NCBI GenBank assembly: GCA_024803745.1
Contig: JANJXV010000004.1
Location: forward strand, 50,601,858 to 50,665,857
Length of the DNA: 64,000 nucleotides
Direction: 5' to 3'
Source of the DNA: Megascapheus bottae
Taxonomy: Eukaryota > Chordata > Mammalia > Rodentia > Geomyidae
Shown in pieces: positions 41,901 through 46,798 of the stretch. The position numbers and the translations under genes are program-made. Position 1 is the first letter of the stretch, and every line of letters begins with the position of its first letter. The notes under the pieces are model-generated. The model saw only the letters and a list, made by a program, of their open reading frames with translations. It searched no databases and was not told the DNA's origin.

Positions 41901-42834
41901 TAAAACATATATTTAGCTTTTGAGCTTGGCTTGAATGGCTCATGACTGCAATCCTAAGGAAGCTAAGATTTGAGGATCATTGTTTGAAGACAGTCAGGAC
42001 AAGAAAGTCCCTGAAAGTATTGTTTCCAATTAGCTACCAAGAAAAAGCTGGAAATGGAGCTATGGCTCAAGTACTGGAATGCTAGCTTTGAACAAAACAG
42101 CTCAGGCACTATGCTCAGACCCTGAGACTTACGACTATTACAAATAAATAAGTAAATAAATGAAGTCTTTTTTCCCCCATATCGATTTATCTGAACTGAA
42201 CTGAATTGAATCAAGTAGTTAGCCAAATTGAGTATATAATAACTCCAAATAACCCATATGATCATTAAACTCAATAATGTGTCAGGTCATTGGTGTTTCC
42301 TGATCTTTCCACTGGGTTCTAACTAGCATTTCCATTCATAATGAACTCTATGTTTAAAATTAGTTGACTTAAACCAAATAAGGTTCAAGTGTACATTTCC
42401 ACCAACATTTCCTATCCTTGTAATTTGATGATTGTTTTTTAGATTTTAGTAAACTCTTACCTACATGTTCAGATTAGTTTTAAAAAGTAAAATAGAAAAG
42501 GTAACACCTTGCAAATGGAAAGCCCAAAGAGAATTTTCCTTTACAAAGGATAATGTCTGTGCCAGTTCCCAAATGGTCCACTGTGGGAACAGTATTTTAA
42601 CTCCCAAAGACAGAAAGTTATGACATGTTGAATTATGATACATGGAGGAATTGATTAAGGGGTTGGTGAGAGTGGAGAACCTGTAAGGTACCTAATGAAA
42701 GTTGATTTGTGTTTTCCAGGGATGTGATGAGTTTAGGGATCACACTGGTTGGCCATCAAAAGAAAATCATGAGCAGCATTCAGACTATGAGAGCGCAAAT
42801 GCTCCATTTACATGGAACGGGCATCCAAGTGTGA
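15849..42834 (+). CDS. EPHA7: EPHA7, ephrin type-A receptor 7 (C-terminal 556 residues; 12 exons)
   Basis: Receptor tyrosine kinase of the plasma membrane that binds GPI-anchored ephrin-A ligands on neighbouring cells and signals contact-dependent repulsion or adhesion, notably in axon guidance and cortical development. Joined CDS: 15849-15973, 18143-18326, 22375-22483, 23303-23358, 27532-27657, 28578-28763, 29338-29399, 30901-31110, 31769-31918, 38644-38837, 40885-41040, 42720-42834. Translation gives FN3 repeat 2, a transmembrane helix (about 556-576), juxtamembrane tyrosines 608 and 614, a kinase with GAGEFG loop, K665, E682, HRDLAARN (D758), DFG (D776) and Y791, then a SAM domain and C-terminal GIQV. 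Counting back from the usual 998 residues, all of these fall at EPHA7 numbering. The tail GIQV and an isoleucine gatekeeper separate it from other EphA paralogues. The N-terminal exons (signal peptide, ligand-binding domain, Cys-rich region, FN3-1) lie to the left of the window. No stops, frameshifts or non-GT-AG sites were seen. Confidence 0.97.
16661..16716. repeat. (GATA)n tetranucleotide microsatellite
   Basis: About 13 GATA/TAGA units, with one interruption near its start. Expected to vary in length. Confidence 0.95.
17258..17457 (+). mobile_element. Diverged B1-like/Geo-like dimeric SINE
   Basis: CACTTAAGAGGCTGATCTGA, GATCACAGTTCAAAACTAGC and TTTAACCACCACAGAAATGG, then GTGCTCAAGTGTTAGAGCTC and TTCAAGCCCCACATTAGC. 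The first ~30 bases are missing. Confidence 0.75.
17842..18060 (+). mobile_element. B1-like/Geo-like dimeric SINE ending in (GA)n, next to exon 7
   Basis: TGCTGGGCATTGTAGCTCAC, CTATAATCCTAGCTACTTAG and GGTTCAAAGCCAGTCTGGG, then a shortened right half (CAGTGCCCAGGCTGAATTC) and a (GA)n tail at 18031-18060. It ends 83 bp before the exon 7 acceptor. Confidence 0.85.
18143..18326 (+). CDS. EPHA7: EPHA7 exon 7: second half of FN3 repeat 2, with tandem donor sites
   Basis: 184 bp, encoding residues 484-544 plus one base. It begins DQRERTYST and includes [20 protein letters not shown], the F and G strands of the FN3 fold, then the linker [10 protein letters not shown]. Two in-frame donors are visible 15 nt apart: after base 18311 (ACAG|GTAAAA) and after 18326 (GAAG|GTAATT). 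Both leave a single base of phase 1, so either joins exon 8. The downstream donor keeps GKMFE and the upstream one deletes it. The longer form is given as the CDS because it matches the 998-residue protein. Confidence 0.95.
18905..19151 (+). mobile_element. B1-like/Geo-like dimeric SINE with 15-bp target-site duplication
   Basis: Left half CAGTGACTCACTCCTATAAT, TATTCAGGAGGCTGAAATC; linker AATTAACCACCAGAAAATGG; right half GTGGCTCACGTGGTAGAATA. AAAGTATACTCAAGA lies at 18890-18904 and again at 19152-19166, an exact duplication. Confidence 0.92.
19530..19608 (-). mobile_element. B1-like monomer fragment, antisense
   Basis: GATCCCCAGATCTTATCCTC, TAGTAGCTAGGATTACAG and AGTCACCAGCACATGG are the reverse complement of the 7SL-like left half. 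Confidence 0.65.
19776..19975 (-). mobile_element. Dimeric SINE (IDL-Geo type), antisense, full length
   Basis: TTGCCAGCCCTGGGGCTTGA, ACTCAGGGTCTGAGCACTG, TGGTACCAAGGAATCGAACC and CTACCACTAGGCCAAGCACC. Flanks TGACTCCAATTCT (19762-19774) and TGACTCCAGTTCTT (19976-19989) look like a target-site duplication with one difference. One of the least diverged copies here. Confidence 0.92.
20690..20875 (-). mobile_element. Degraded B1-like/Geo-like SINE, antisense
   Basis: Recognisable pieces: TTAAAGTTAGCACTCTATGA, GGTGGTTAACTGGAGAAAAG and CTGGCTTTGAACCAAGATC. Both ends are eroded. Confidence 0.6.
21983..22079 (+). mobile_element. Very short L1 3' end insertion, sense, with target-site duplication
   Basis: GGTATCAATGTATGGG, TAATGCACCATCTATCTGGC and CCCTTCTATTAATTACAATA form an L1 3' tip of about 100 bp. 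ATAAAGGCAGTA (21971-21982) and ATAAAGGCACTA (22080-22091) flank it. Confidence 0.85.
22375..22483 (+). CDS. EPHA7: EPHA7 exon 8: extracellular linker and transmembrane helix
   Basis: 109 bp after a good pyrimidine tract and CTGTCTGCAG. It encodes residues 545-580 plus two bases: [10 protein letters not shown], then a hydrophobic run of about 21 residues ([20 protein letters not shown]) and the stop-transfer basics GRR. This is the single-pass membrane helix of the receptor. The donor AAG|GTAGAA is a weak match to the consensus beyond the GT. The next exon supplies the last base of R581. Confidence 0.96.
22484..23302 (+). other. EPHA7: EPHA7 intron 8
   Basis: 819 bp, phase 2. Contains one antisense SINE (22630-22861). 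The remainder shows nothing recognisable. Confidence 0.9.
22630..22861 (-). mobile_element. B1-like/Geo-like dimeric SINE, antisense
   Basis: Begins with an oligo-T run, then TCAAGGCTACCGCCCTACC, CTTGAGCCACCGTGCCACTT, GGTGGTTAATTGGCAGTAAG, GGCTTTGAACTGCAATCCTC and AGCCTCCTGAGTGGTCAGA. Near full length. Confidence 0.9.
23303..23358 (+). CDS. EPHA7: EPHA7 exon 9: start of the juxtamembrane segment
   Basis: 56 bp, encoding [18 protein letters not shown] (582-599) and one base of F600. The acceptor is CTAATTTCCAG and the donor is CATT|GTAAGTG. It is an acidic, charged juxtamembrane piece on the cytoplasmic side. The reading frame continues in phase into intron 9 for 22 codons to a TAG at 23424-23426, so failure to splice would give a membrane-anchored receptor without a kinase. 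Confidence 0.95.
23359..23426 (+). CDS. EPHA7: Possible alternative C-terminus by intron 9 read-through
   Basis: If the exon 9 donor is not used, translation continues through F-to-C change at residue 600 and adds 22 residues before TAG (23424-23426). The product would keep the extracellular and membrane parts but lose the kinase and SAM domains. Truncated EphA7 isoforms without a kinase are known in mouse brain (T1/T2 forms), where they modulate full-length signalling. I cannot confirm that their tail is this one. Confidence 0.3.
23939..23944 (+). terminator. Candidate intronic polyadenylation signal AATAAA
   Basis: AATAAA within GAAAATAATAAAACAAG, followed by TATTATTTATTGTTTCTTA. It lies 513 bases after the read-through stop and could end a truncated transcript. 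AT-rich introns contain such hexamers by chance. Confidence 0.25.
24225..24340 (+). mobile_element. Possible old B1-like SINE relic
   Basis: CAGGTACAGTGACTCACAGTC, GCAGATCAGCCTGCACTG and GAAACCTTGTCTGG recall the order of a 7SL-derived monomer, but divergence is high. Confidence 0.4.
26096..26190. repeat. Polypyrimidine tract in intron 9
   Basis: About 95 bases nearly all C and T (CTTCTCTCTCTTTCTC... CCCTCTCTCTTTTC). Such tracts bind PTB-type proteins in RNA and can form triplex DNA. Confidence 0.9.
27532..27657 (+). CDS. EPHA7: EPHA7 exon 10: juxtamembrane tyrosines and start of kinase domain
   Basis: 126 bp, completing F600 and encoding 601-641 plus one base. It contains [13 protein letters not shown] with the two regulatory tyrosines (Y608, Y614). 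In Eph receptors these hold the kinase inactive until phosphorylated and then recruit SH2 proteins. It then runs into the first kinase strand and the start of the glycine loop (RVIGAG). The acceptor TTACATCATTACAG has few pyrimidines. The donor is GCAG|GTAAGG. Confidence 0.97.
27658..28577 (+). other. EPHA7: EPHA7 intron 10
   Basis: 920 bp, phase 1. AT-rich, no recognised repeat or RNA gene. Confidence 0.9.
28578..28763 (+). CDS. EPHA7: EPHA7 exon 11: glycine loop, VAIK lysine and helix C
   Basis: 186 bp, completing G642 and encoding 643-703 plus one base. The glycine loop finishes as EFGEV. The ATP-binding lysine K665 lies in VAVAIKTL (codon 28646-28648), and helix C carries E682 in [16 protein letters not shown]. 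The acceptor TTTTCTTTAG is strong. The donor AGAG|GTGACA is a weak GTG type, so this exon may depend on enhancers. Confidence 0.97.
28764..29337 (+). other. EPHA7: EPHA7 intron 11
   Basis: 574 bp, phase 1. It starts with the weak donor GTGACA. No repeats recognised. Confidence 0.9.
29338..29399 (+). CDS. EPHA7: EPHA7 exon 12: kinase hinge with isoleucine gatekeeper
   Basis: 62 bp, completing G704 and encoding [20 protein letters not shown] (705-724). This is strand beta-5 and the hinge. The gatekeeper position is isoleucine (I711, codon ATT), where most Eph kinases have threonine. This is known for EPHA7 and helps identify it. The acceptor is TTTTTAATTTTAG and the donor AGG|GTAAGT. A 62-bp exon here is typical of Eph genes. 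Confidence 0.96.
30005..30135 (-). mobile_element. Dimeric SINE (IDL-Geo type), antisense, partial
   Basis: GCTCTACCACTTGAGCCACA, CTATGTATGTGGTACCAAGG and GTGCTAGGCAAGCACTCTAC, ending in CCCGTCCCC. Part of the right monomer is missing. Confidence 0.85.
30165..30292 (+). mobile_element. Possible B1-like monomer relic with A-tail
   Basis: TTGAGAGGTTGAAGCAGG, ATGACATGGTGAGACTTTCT and a run of As at 30280-30292 fit a decayed 7SL-derived monomer. Confidence 0.4.
30901..31110 (+). CDS. EPHA7: EPHA7 exon 13: catalytic and activation loops
   Basis: 210 bp in phase 0 at both ends, residues 725-794. It has the catalytic loop HRDLAARN (30994-31017, D758), the DFG motif at 31054-31062 (D776) and the activation-loop tyrosine Y791 in AVYTTT. 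Residue 788 is aspartate (DDPDAV). From memory the human protein has glutamate there, a conservative change. The acceptor CCCTGCAG is strong and the donor is ACT|GTAAGA. Confidence 0.97.
31111..31768 (+). other. EPHA7: EPHA7 intron 13
   Basis: 658 bp, phase 0. No repeat recognised apart from an A12 run near 31446. Confidence 0.9.
31769..31918 (+). CDS. EPHA7: EPHA7 exon 14: P+1 loop and helix F of the kinase
   Basis: 150 bp, phase 0 at both ends, residues 795-844, beginning [15 protein letters not shown]. It holds the PVRWTAPE substrate-positioning motif of tyrosine kinases and [13 protein letters not shown] with the structural aspartate of helix F, ending MSNQD. The acceptor is TTTACAACAG and the donor GAT|GTAAGT. 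It is followed by the largest complete intron in the window (6.7 kb). Confidence 0.97.
32455..32643 (-). mobile_element. Dimeric SINE (IDL-Geo type), antisense
   Basis: TTGCCAGTCTTGGCCTTGAA, CTGTCCTTGGGCTTTCTCAA, TATGTATGTGGTACAGAGGA, ATACTAGGCAAGCACTATAC and CTAGGCCAAAGTCCCGGC. Near full length. Confidence 0.9.
32770..33110 (-). mobile_element. Diverged SINE cluster with internal AAT repeat, antisense
   Basis: Two B1-like ends are suggested by TGGAACCCTGATCCTCTCAT with TCTCAGCCTTCCAC, and by CTGGAATCCTGACATTCTG with CATGAGCCAAGGGCACTGGG. The (TAA)n at 32872-32902 probably grew from an A-rich part. Boundaries are uncertain. Confidence 0.5.
32872..32902. repeat. (TAA)10 microsatellite
   Basis: About ten perfect TAA units. 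Confidence 0.95.
34725..34812. repeat. Compound (TA)n / (GA)n / (GT)n microsatellite
   Basis: TA units with TATG and TACA variants to about 34770, then GAGAGAGAG and a short GT run at 34795-34811. Confidence 0.9.
35544..36730 (-). mobile_element. 5'-truncated L1 in intron 14, antisense, with 12-bp target-site duplication
   Basis: 1187 bp. The minus strand reads part of ORF2 then the 3' UTR. Open pieces include 36550-36762 ([18 protein letters not shown]), 36266-36520 ([20 protein letters not shown]) and 35947-36192 ([14 protein letters not shown]), separated by frameshifts. ATGACTTTTTCT occurs at 35532-35543 and 36731-36742. It is not split, unlike the copy at 9010, and lacks the endonuclease and reverse transcriptase regions. 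Confidence 0.93.
37400..37422. repeat. (GTT)n microsatellite
   Basis: About eight TTG units, at the start of a degraded antisense SINE. Confidence 0.92.
37425..37645 (-). mobile_element. Degraded dimeric SINE, antisense
   Basis: GCTTGGCTAGTTCTCTAACA, CCTGAGCTACATCTTCAGTC, CTCTGATCCTCTGGATCTCA and GAGAATTACAGGCCTGAAC keep the order of the B1-like/ID-like dimer. Confidence 0.6.
38644..38837 (+). CDS. EPHA7: EPHA7 exon 15: C-terminal end of the kinase domain
   Basis: 194 bp, residues 845-908 plus two bases. It encodes [18 protein letters not shown] and the C-lobe signature [16 protein letters not shown] (arginine of subdomain XI), then the linker towards the SAM domain ([11 protein letters not shown]). 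The acceptor TTTTGTTTATTAG is good and the donor AGTAG|GTAAGA is consensus-like. Confidence 0.96.
39280..39623 (+). mobile_element. Composite L1-derived insertion flanked by a 14-bp duplication
   Basis: 39280-39360 is a sense L1 3' tip (GGTATCAATGTTTGTGAAG, CACAATAAAAAACG). A non-L1 spacer follows, then an antisense L1 3' UTR piece (about 39410-39600) ending ACAATAAAAAAAG. AAATTTGTCTTTTA occurs exactly at 39266-39279 and 39624-39637, so the whole block seems to have arrived as one insertion. Confidence 0.7.
39980..40672 (-). mobile_element. Older-subfamily L1 3' end with ORF2 end, antisense
   Basis: Starts TTATTGATATTATAAAGGTC and ATGTACAGAGGGCTTATAG. The minus strand reads ORF2-end remnants (REDVAQIY-like, [20 protein letters not shown]) in the 40421-40786 frame. 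Similar to 10605-11403. Ends about 210 bp before exon 16. Confidence 0.78.
40885..41040 (+). CDS. EPHA7: EPHA7 exon 16: linker and most of the SAM domain
   Basis: 156 bp, completing R909 and encoding 910-960 plus two bases. It encodes [16 protein letters not shown] and then [18 protein letters not shown] and [11 protein letters not shown], helices 1-4 of the sterile alpha motif. The SAM domain mediates weak oligomerisation and adaptor binding (for example SHIP2-type SAM partners). The acceptor CATATCTAG is unusual in having only a short pyrimidine run. The donor TTGA|GTAAGC is good. Confidence 0.96.
41041..42719 (+). other. EPHA7: EPHA7 intron 16
   Basis: 1679 bp, phase 2. Contains one sense SINE relic at 41920-42160. 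41060-41915 and 42165-42700 show nothing recognisable. Confidence 0.9.
41920..42160 (+). mobile_element. Diverged B1-like/Geo-like dimeric SINE
   Basis: GAATGGCTCATGACTGCAAT, AGATTTGAGGATCATTG, CCAATTAGCTACCAAG and GAGCTATGGCTCAAGTACTG, with an (AAAT)n tail. Confidence 0.75.
42720..42834 (+). CDS. EPHA7: EPHA7 exon 17: end of SAM domain, PDZ ligand and stop
   Basis: The coding part is 115 bp: it completes E961, then encodes residues 962-998 and TGA at 42832-42834. It begins [15 protein letters not shown] (SAM helix 5) and ends HLHGTGIQV. The last four residues, GIQV, have the hydrophobic-x-hydrophobic pattern of a class II PDZ ligand. EphA7 is known to bind PDZ proteins such as PICK1/GRIP through this tail. 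The acceptor is TGTGTTTTCCAG. The exon continues without a break into the 3' UTR. Confidence 0.96.
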
Positions 42835-43002
42835 TAAGCATTTCTCCCTTAGCAGGGAGCATACGGACTACAAGAAAACAGTACTGGCCTTCAGTATATG
42901 CATAGAATGCTGCTAGAAGACAGTTGATATACTGGGTCCCTCCTACCATGAAGAGAAGATTTAAGAAGCACCTATAGACTTGAACTCCTAAGTGCCACCA
43001 GA

Positions 43003-43057
<55 letters not shown>
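43003..43057. repeat. (AT)n-(GT)n-(AT)n microsatellite in the 3' UTR
   Basis: About ten AT units, then GTATGTGTGTGTGTGT, then about ten more AT units, 170 bases after the EPHA7 stop. The two AT arms are self-complementary, so the transcript could form an AU hairpin with a GU-rich loop. Likely length-polymorphic. Confidence 0.95.
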
Positions 43058-43217
43058 GAAATTTAGGATCCACCACTGGTGGCCAGGAAAACAGCAGTGA
43101 CAATAAACAATGTACTACCTGAAAAACATCCAAACACCTTGAGCTCTCTAACCTCCTTTTTATCTTATAGACTTTTTAAAGTGTACATAAAGAATTTAAG
43201 AAAGAATATATTTGTCA

Positions 43218-43223
43218 AATAAA
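43218..43223 (+). terminator. Possible proximal EPHA7 polyadenylation signal AATAAA
   Basis: AATAAA within GTCAAATAAAATCATG, about 385 bases after the stop, followed by a GATCTTATTGTTG stretch. Use of this site would give a short 3' UTR lacking all the microRNA-type sites listed downstream. The cleavage site itself cannot be seen. Confidence 0.4.
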
Positions 43224-43637
43224 ATCATGATCTTATTGTTGAAATCAATGAAATATTTTCCTTAAATATGTGATTTCAGACAATTCCTTTTTAAAGTCAT
43301 TTGTGTTGATTCTTCATAAGGACTTTGTTTTAGAATGCCGTTTATAGCTTTGGACCTTTTGAGTGTTGAATCTATGACACATTACTACACTGGGTACCTT
43401 TGAAAGAATCTCAAATTTAAAAGATGAAAACATGCAGCATGCTTGAAGATCTAAGTTAGTCAAAACATTGGTATCCATGCTGTGCCATTCTATTCTGTTT
43501 AGTTAGTGCTGCTTTACTATTGTTTGCTAATTGGCAGGTAGTCTCAAAAATGTAAGTTGCCAAGAGCTCTGATATTTTTTAACAAGAAAATTTTTTGTAA
43601 AAATCAGACAACACACTAACTTTTCGATGGAAATTAA

Positions 43638-43645
43638 AGCAATAA
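43638..43645 (+). promoter_or_regulatory. miR-137-type 8mer seed match (AGCAATAA)
   Basis: AGCAATAA is complementary to bases 2-8 of miR-137 plus the A opposite base 1. It lies in the EPHA7 3' UTR, and a second copy is at 44236. The match is seen in the sequence; function is inferred. Confidence 0.35.
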
Positions 43646-44235
43646 TGATCCATAAATACTATAAAGCACTTTTAACAGATTGTTTATAGAGGATTTTACT
43701 AGACAGAATTTAATGAAAAAAATCAAATTTTAGGTTTACTTGTATAATGAAATGACGAGGCCCTTGACCTTGATAATGTCAGTGAAAGGCAAGCCTCTGA
43801 ACATAAGAACTATCCAGTGTTATCTAAAATTTAATCTGAGCACATCACGAGTCTTTCAATCGTGTGACATTAAGAAACTTAGGAGAAATTGTTGGCATAT
43901 ATTTTATATTCTTTTTTTCTTATTGCTGAATGCAGCCTAAACACAAAAGTAAATAATTATGTTTTATATTAGAACGGAAGCATGAGAAAGACAAAAGGGG
44001 GCAGTTCACAATTTTCACCTTTCAAGAACAAATTTACTGTATAGAACCTCGCCATTGCAGTTACAGACAAAACAAAGGTCTTTTATTTGTGAACACTGAT
44101 GCAAGAAACCTGTTAAATGAAAGAACTCTTTTTTTTTTTCTTTAACCCTAGGTGGAAGAAGTGAAGGATCTTGTTTTTCTTTGGAAACTTTATTTATTAA
44201 ACTATATGATTTGATTACTGTGTTAGAATTCCATA

Positions 44236-44243
44236 AGCAATAA
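44236..44243 (+). promoter_or_regulatory. Second miR-137-type 8mer seed match (AGCAATAA)
   Basis: Identical 8mer about 600 bases after the first, in AT-rich context (CCATAAGCAATAATTAAATG). Two 8mers in one UTR is more than expected for a random 3.2-kb stretch, though AT richness raises the chance rate. Confidence 0.35.
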
Positions 44244-44643
44244 TTAAATGTGTCTTTATAGATATTTCAGGAATGTATACATAGTGTGAGTAATGCTTTC
44301 AAAAGTTTTGAAAATCATGAACTACCCCAAAATTGAACTCTGTTGTATTTCCAAAGAAAATTGGGCTGTTTATAATGGTTTTAATAGAGAAAGATCCCAG
44401 GGGTCTTTGATGATGTGGATATCCATCCACAAGCAAACAGACAAATAATAGAAACGATATCTGTAAATGTTCCTTTGTAAAACTTGTACATTTTATTTAT
44501 ACTGTCTTGTTTTGTACACACATTTGTCTGTAGTGGGCTCTGAATACATTGAAAATGCACTATATTTTTCTATTTTTCCTTGCAGAGCATCACAAAAGAA
44601 CAGGTATTTTCAGTGCTACATAATGTGTTTTCCCACATTTAGG

Positions 44644-44651
44644 ACCAAAGA
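44644..44651 (+). promoter_or_regulatory. miR-9-type 8mer seed match (ACCAAAGA)
   Basis: ACCAAAGA pairs with bases 2-8 of miR-9, a neuronal microRNA, plus the A1 position. A weaker CCAAAGA occurs near 44351. Sequence match only. Confidence 0.3.
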
Positions 44652-44894
44652 TGGCTATAGAAAAACTCAAATGGATTGCTTCCCAAACCCCTCCCCAACC
44701 TTTTTTTCTTTTAAATCACTGTACAGTTTTATCTGATATTTTAATTTATTTTTGATTCACTAGATAAAAAAATCATTTTAATTTCACAAAAATGTTTTTG
44801 TCCCTGAAGAAAGACAATAATCTGTAAAAATAATAATTTTAATTAGCATAATACAGTCACATAGACACTTCCATTTGTAATCTTTGTAATAGAC

Positions 44895-44902
44895 TGTAAA
44901 TA
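44895..44902 (+). promoter_or_regulatory. Pumilio-type element TGTAAATA
   Basis: TGTAAATA matches the UGUANAUA consensus bound by PUM1/PUM2 proteins in 3' UTRs. It sits in AU-rich sequence favourable for access. Confidence 0.4.
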
Positions 44903-44983
44903 TATTTTTGGAACTATAACACAATGTGCTTGAGGGTTATTTTTCAGTGTCTGCAGTGTATACAAGTGTTTATACTAAGTACA

Positions 44984-44991
44984 GCACTTTA
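44984..44991 (+). promoter_or_regulatory. miR-17/20/106-family 8mer seed match (GCACTTTA)
   Basis: GCACTTTA pairs with seed AAAGUGC plus A1. A 7mer (GCACTTTT) is also present near 43667. Sequence match only. Confidence 0.3.
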
Positions 44992-46062
44992 CAATTCTAA
45001 TCAGTAGCATTGGCCTTTGGGAGAATGAGTGAAAGAGTTTGAGTGAGTGTTCTTAATTCCGATTGGATTCTGGACTCACTAATGATAAAATTCTTTTCTT
45101 GTTCATAGCTTAAGGTGCTTATTTTTTCTATTAAAATTAAATTAACAAAAAAGCCATTCTAGAAATAGAAGACATAGTATGGTACATGCAAACGGTGTCT
45201 TTCCTGCTTTTTTCTAGCACTAGATTTATAGTTGAGTAGTCTTTCTTGAGTAGAAGGGCAGACTAAATTTTTTTTGAGTTTTTTTTTCAAAACTAACTTT
45301 TTCCTTCAGCAATATACCTCATCTGCCTTAAATTTTTTACAGCTCTTTACAGGGAAAGGGAGAAGGGAAGGGAAAGACACACAGCACAATAGGAAGTATA
45401 TAACTTCATCACTATCTCTTGTTTGTAGGTTTCTTTTCCAAATCAACACTATGATTTTGAAGTACATGCGTGAAACAAATATGAAGACAAAAAGAATTAA
45501 CCTTGTAATGCTGATTGTAATATGCTCTTCCGGAAAGAGATAAGATGGTATCATGATAAGAATGTACAACTTGCACCTTGAAATCTTTTTTGATAAATTA
45601 GTGCTCAGGGGAGGAAAAGTAAAGAAAGAGAACGTCAAACATGGAATCATAAAAATTATAGACATGCAAAAGAAAATGGCCTCCTTGATTTCATAGAGCC
45701 AGTCACCTTTTATAGAATGCTGTCTACACACTTGGCCTGTGTTTTGCATTCGGTACTGAAATAAAAGTAAAATGATTACATCTAAAGCTAACATTTTCTC
45801 AGCCATCAATCTGGGCCTTGTTTTACTAGAACTGGTGGTTTATGCTTGTCAGAGCACTATTAGTTGAATCATATTGTATACTTATGTAATCTACATTAGC
45901 TAGTACTATTTAGGACTCTATTTTAATTGCTCCTCTTATCCGTGTTTTTAAGACAATGAAATGGTGTAATTCACCTCTCTTTTTTATTTAGGTAATGCTG
46001 ATATTCTCCCTTTTGTTTCCTGAGTAGCCTAGACCTGTGCTGCTCACTGATGTGCATGTTCC

Positions 46063-46068
46063 AATAAA
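46063..46068 (+). terminator. Probable distal EPHA7 polyadenylation signal AATAAA
   Basis: Canonical AATAAA in GTTCCAATAAATTACTG, followed within 10-30 bases by TGTGTATTTTTTTTTTGC, a GU/U-rich downstream element. It is the last strong signal before SINE-bearing intergenic sequence, although another AATAAA lies at 46294. Confidence 0.6.
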
Positions 46069-46085
46069 TTACTGATGTGTATTTT

Positions 46086-46582
46086 TTTTTTGCTATATGT
46101 AGAGAAATCATGGGGAACTCGGGGCGAGATGTGCTTTTTGTTGGATGAATTTTGTCCCTCCTTGCCTAAGAATTACTACAGGGGTCATCCTTTTATAAGG
46201 ACAAACTGCTTTTGAACAGTGTCTTCAATGTATCAAGCACAAATAACTCTTTCTTCAACACAAATCATAAGTCTCTTTTTACCAGCTTAAAATAATAAAC
46301 GAGTCTATTAGACAATGTAAAGAAAATCCTGTCTCTAGTCATTGGTGAATTCCTTTATGTCCCTTCTCCATTCTTTATTTTCTTGCTTAATGTCATGAGA
46401 AGAGATAACATTTTACTGAACTATTCCACAATACAAAGAAGAATATGGACTAACTTTAATATTCCCTTATTCTTTCAAGCTCATTTGCATTCCAACTTTG
46501 TTTCACCTTAATAAACAATGACCAGATCATACAACTATCTTCAAAGCGCCACACTTTAACATTGTAGTTAAAACATTTTTTG
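46086..46582. other. Start of intergenic region downstream of EPHA7
   Basis: About 500 bases with no recognised repeat. A further AATAAA at 46294 means the transcript may extend into this stretch. Confidence 0.5.
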
Positions 46583-46798
46583 TGTGCCAGTCTCGGGGCT
46601 TGAACTCCAGACCTCGGCACTGCCCCTGAGCTTTTGTGCTGCAACATAAATGTTCTACCAGTTGAGCCACTGCTCTACTTCCAGATCTTTAGGTGACTAA
46701 TTAGAGATAGAGTCTCTTAGATTTTCCTGCCCAAGCCAGCTTAGATCTGAGCCTCCTAAGTAGCTAGAATGATAGGTATGATCCACCAGTACACGCCT
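46583..46798 (-). mobile_element. B1-like/Geo-like dimeric SINE, antisense
   Basis: GCCAGTCTCGGGGCTTGAAC, CTCGGCACTGCCCCTGAGC, TACCAGTTGAGCCACTGC, GTGACTAATTAGAGATAGAG and AGCCTCCTAAGTAGCTAGAA. Nearly full length. First SINE past the 3' UTR. Confidence 0.88.

Larger units (their letters stand above)
42835..46085 (+). other. EPHA7: EPHA7 3' untranslated region (about 3.25 kb)
   Basis: AU-rich sequence downstream of the stop with no SINE or L1 inside it, unlike the introns and the intergenic DNA. That fits purifying pressure on a transcribed UTR. AATAAA hexamers occur at 43102, 43218, 45760 and 46063. The 46063 copy is followed by a U-rich run from about 46080, and using it gives a UTR length like that I recall for long EPHA7 mRNAs. 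It holds an AT/GT repeat near its start, a PUM-type site and several microRNA-type seed matches. The exact 3' end is inferred. Confidence 0.7.

Noticed and set aside
45306..45809. 167-codon open frame on the minus strand, antisense to the EPHA7 3' UTR
   Set aside because: It is the longest open frame in the window, but it is rich in I/F/L as expected from AT-rich DNA and has no recognisable domain or splice context. It lies within a 3' UTR, so I treat it as chance.
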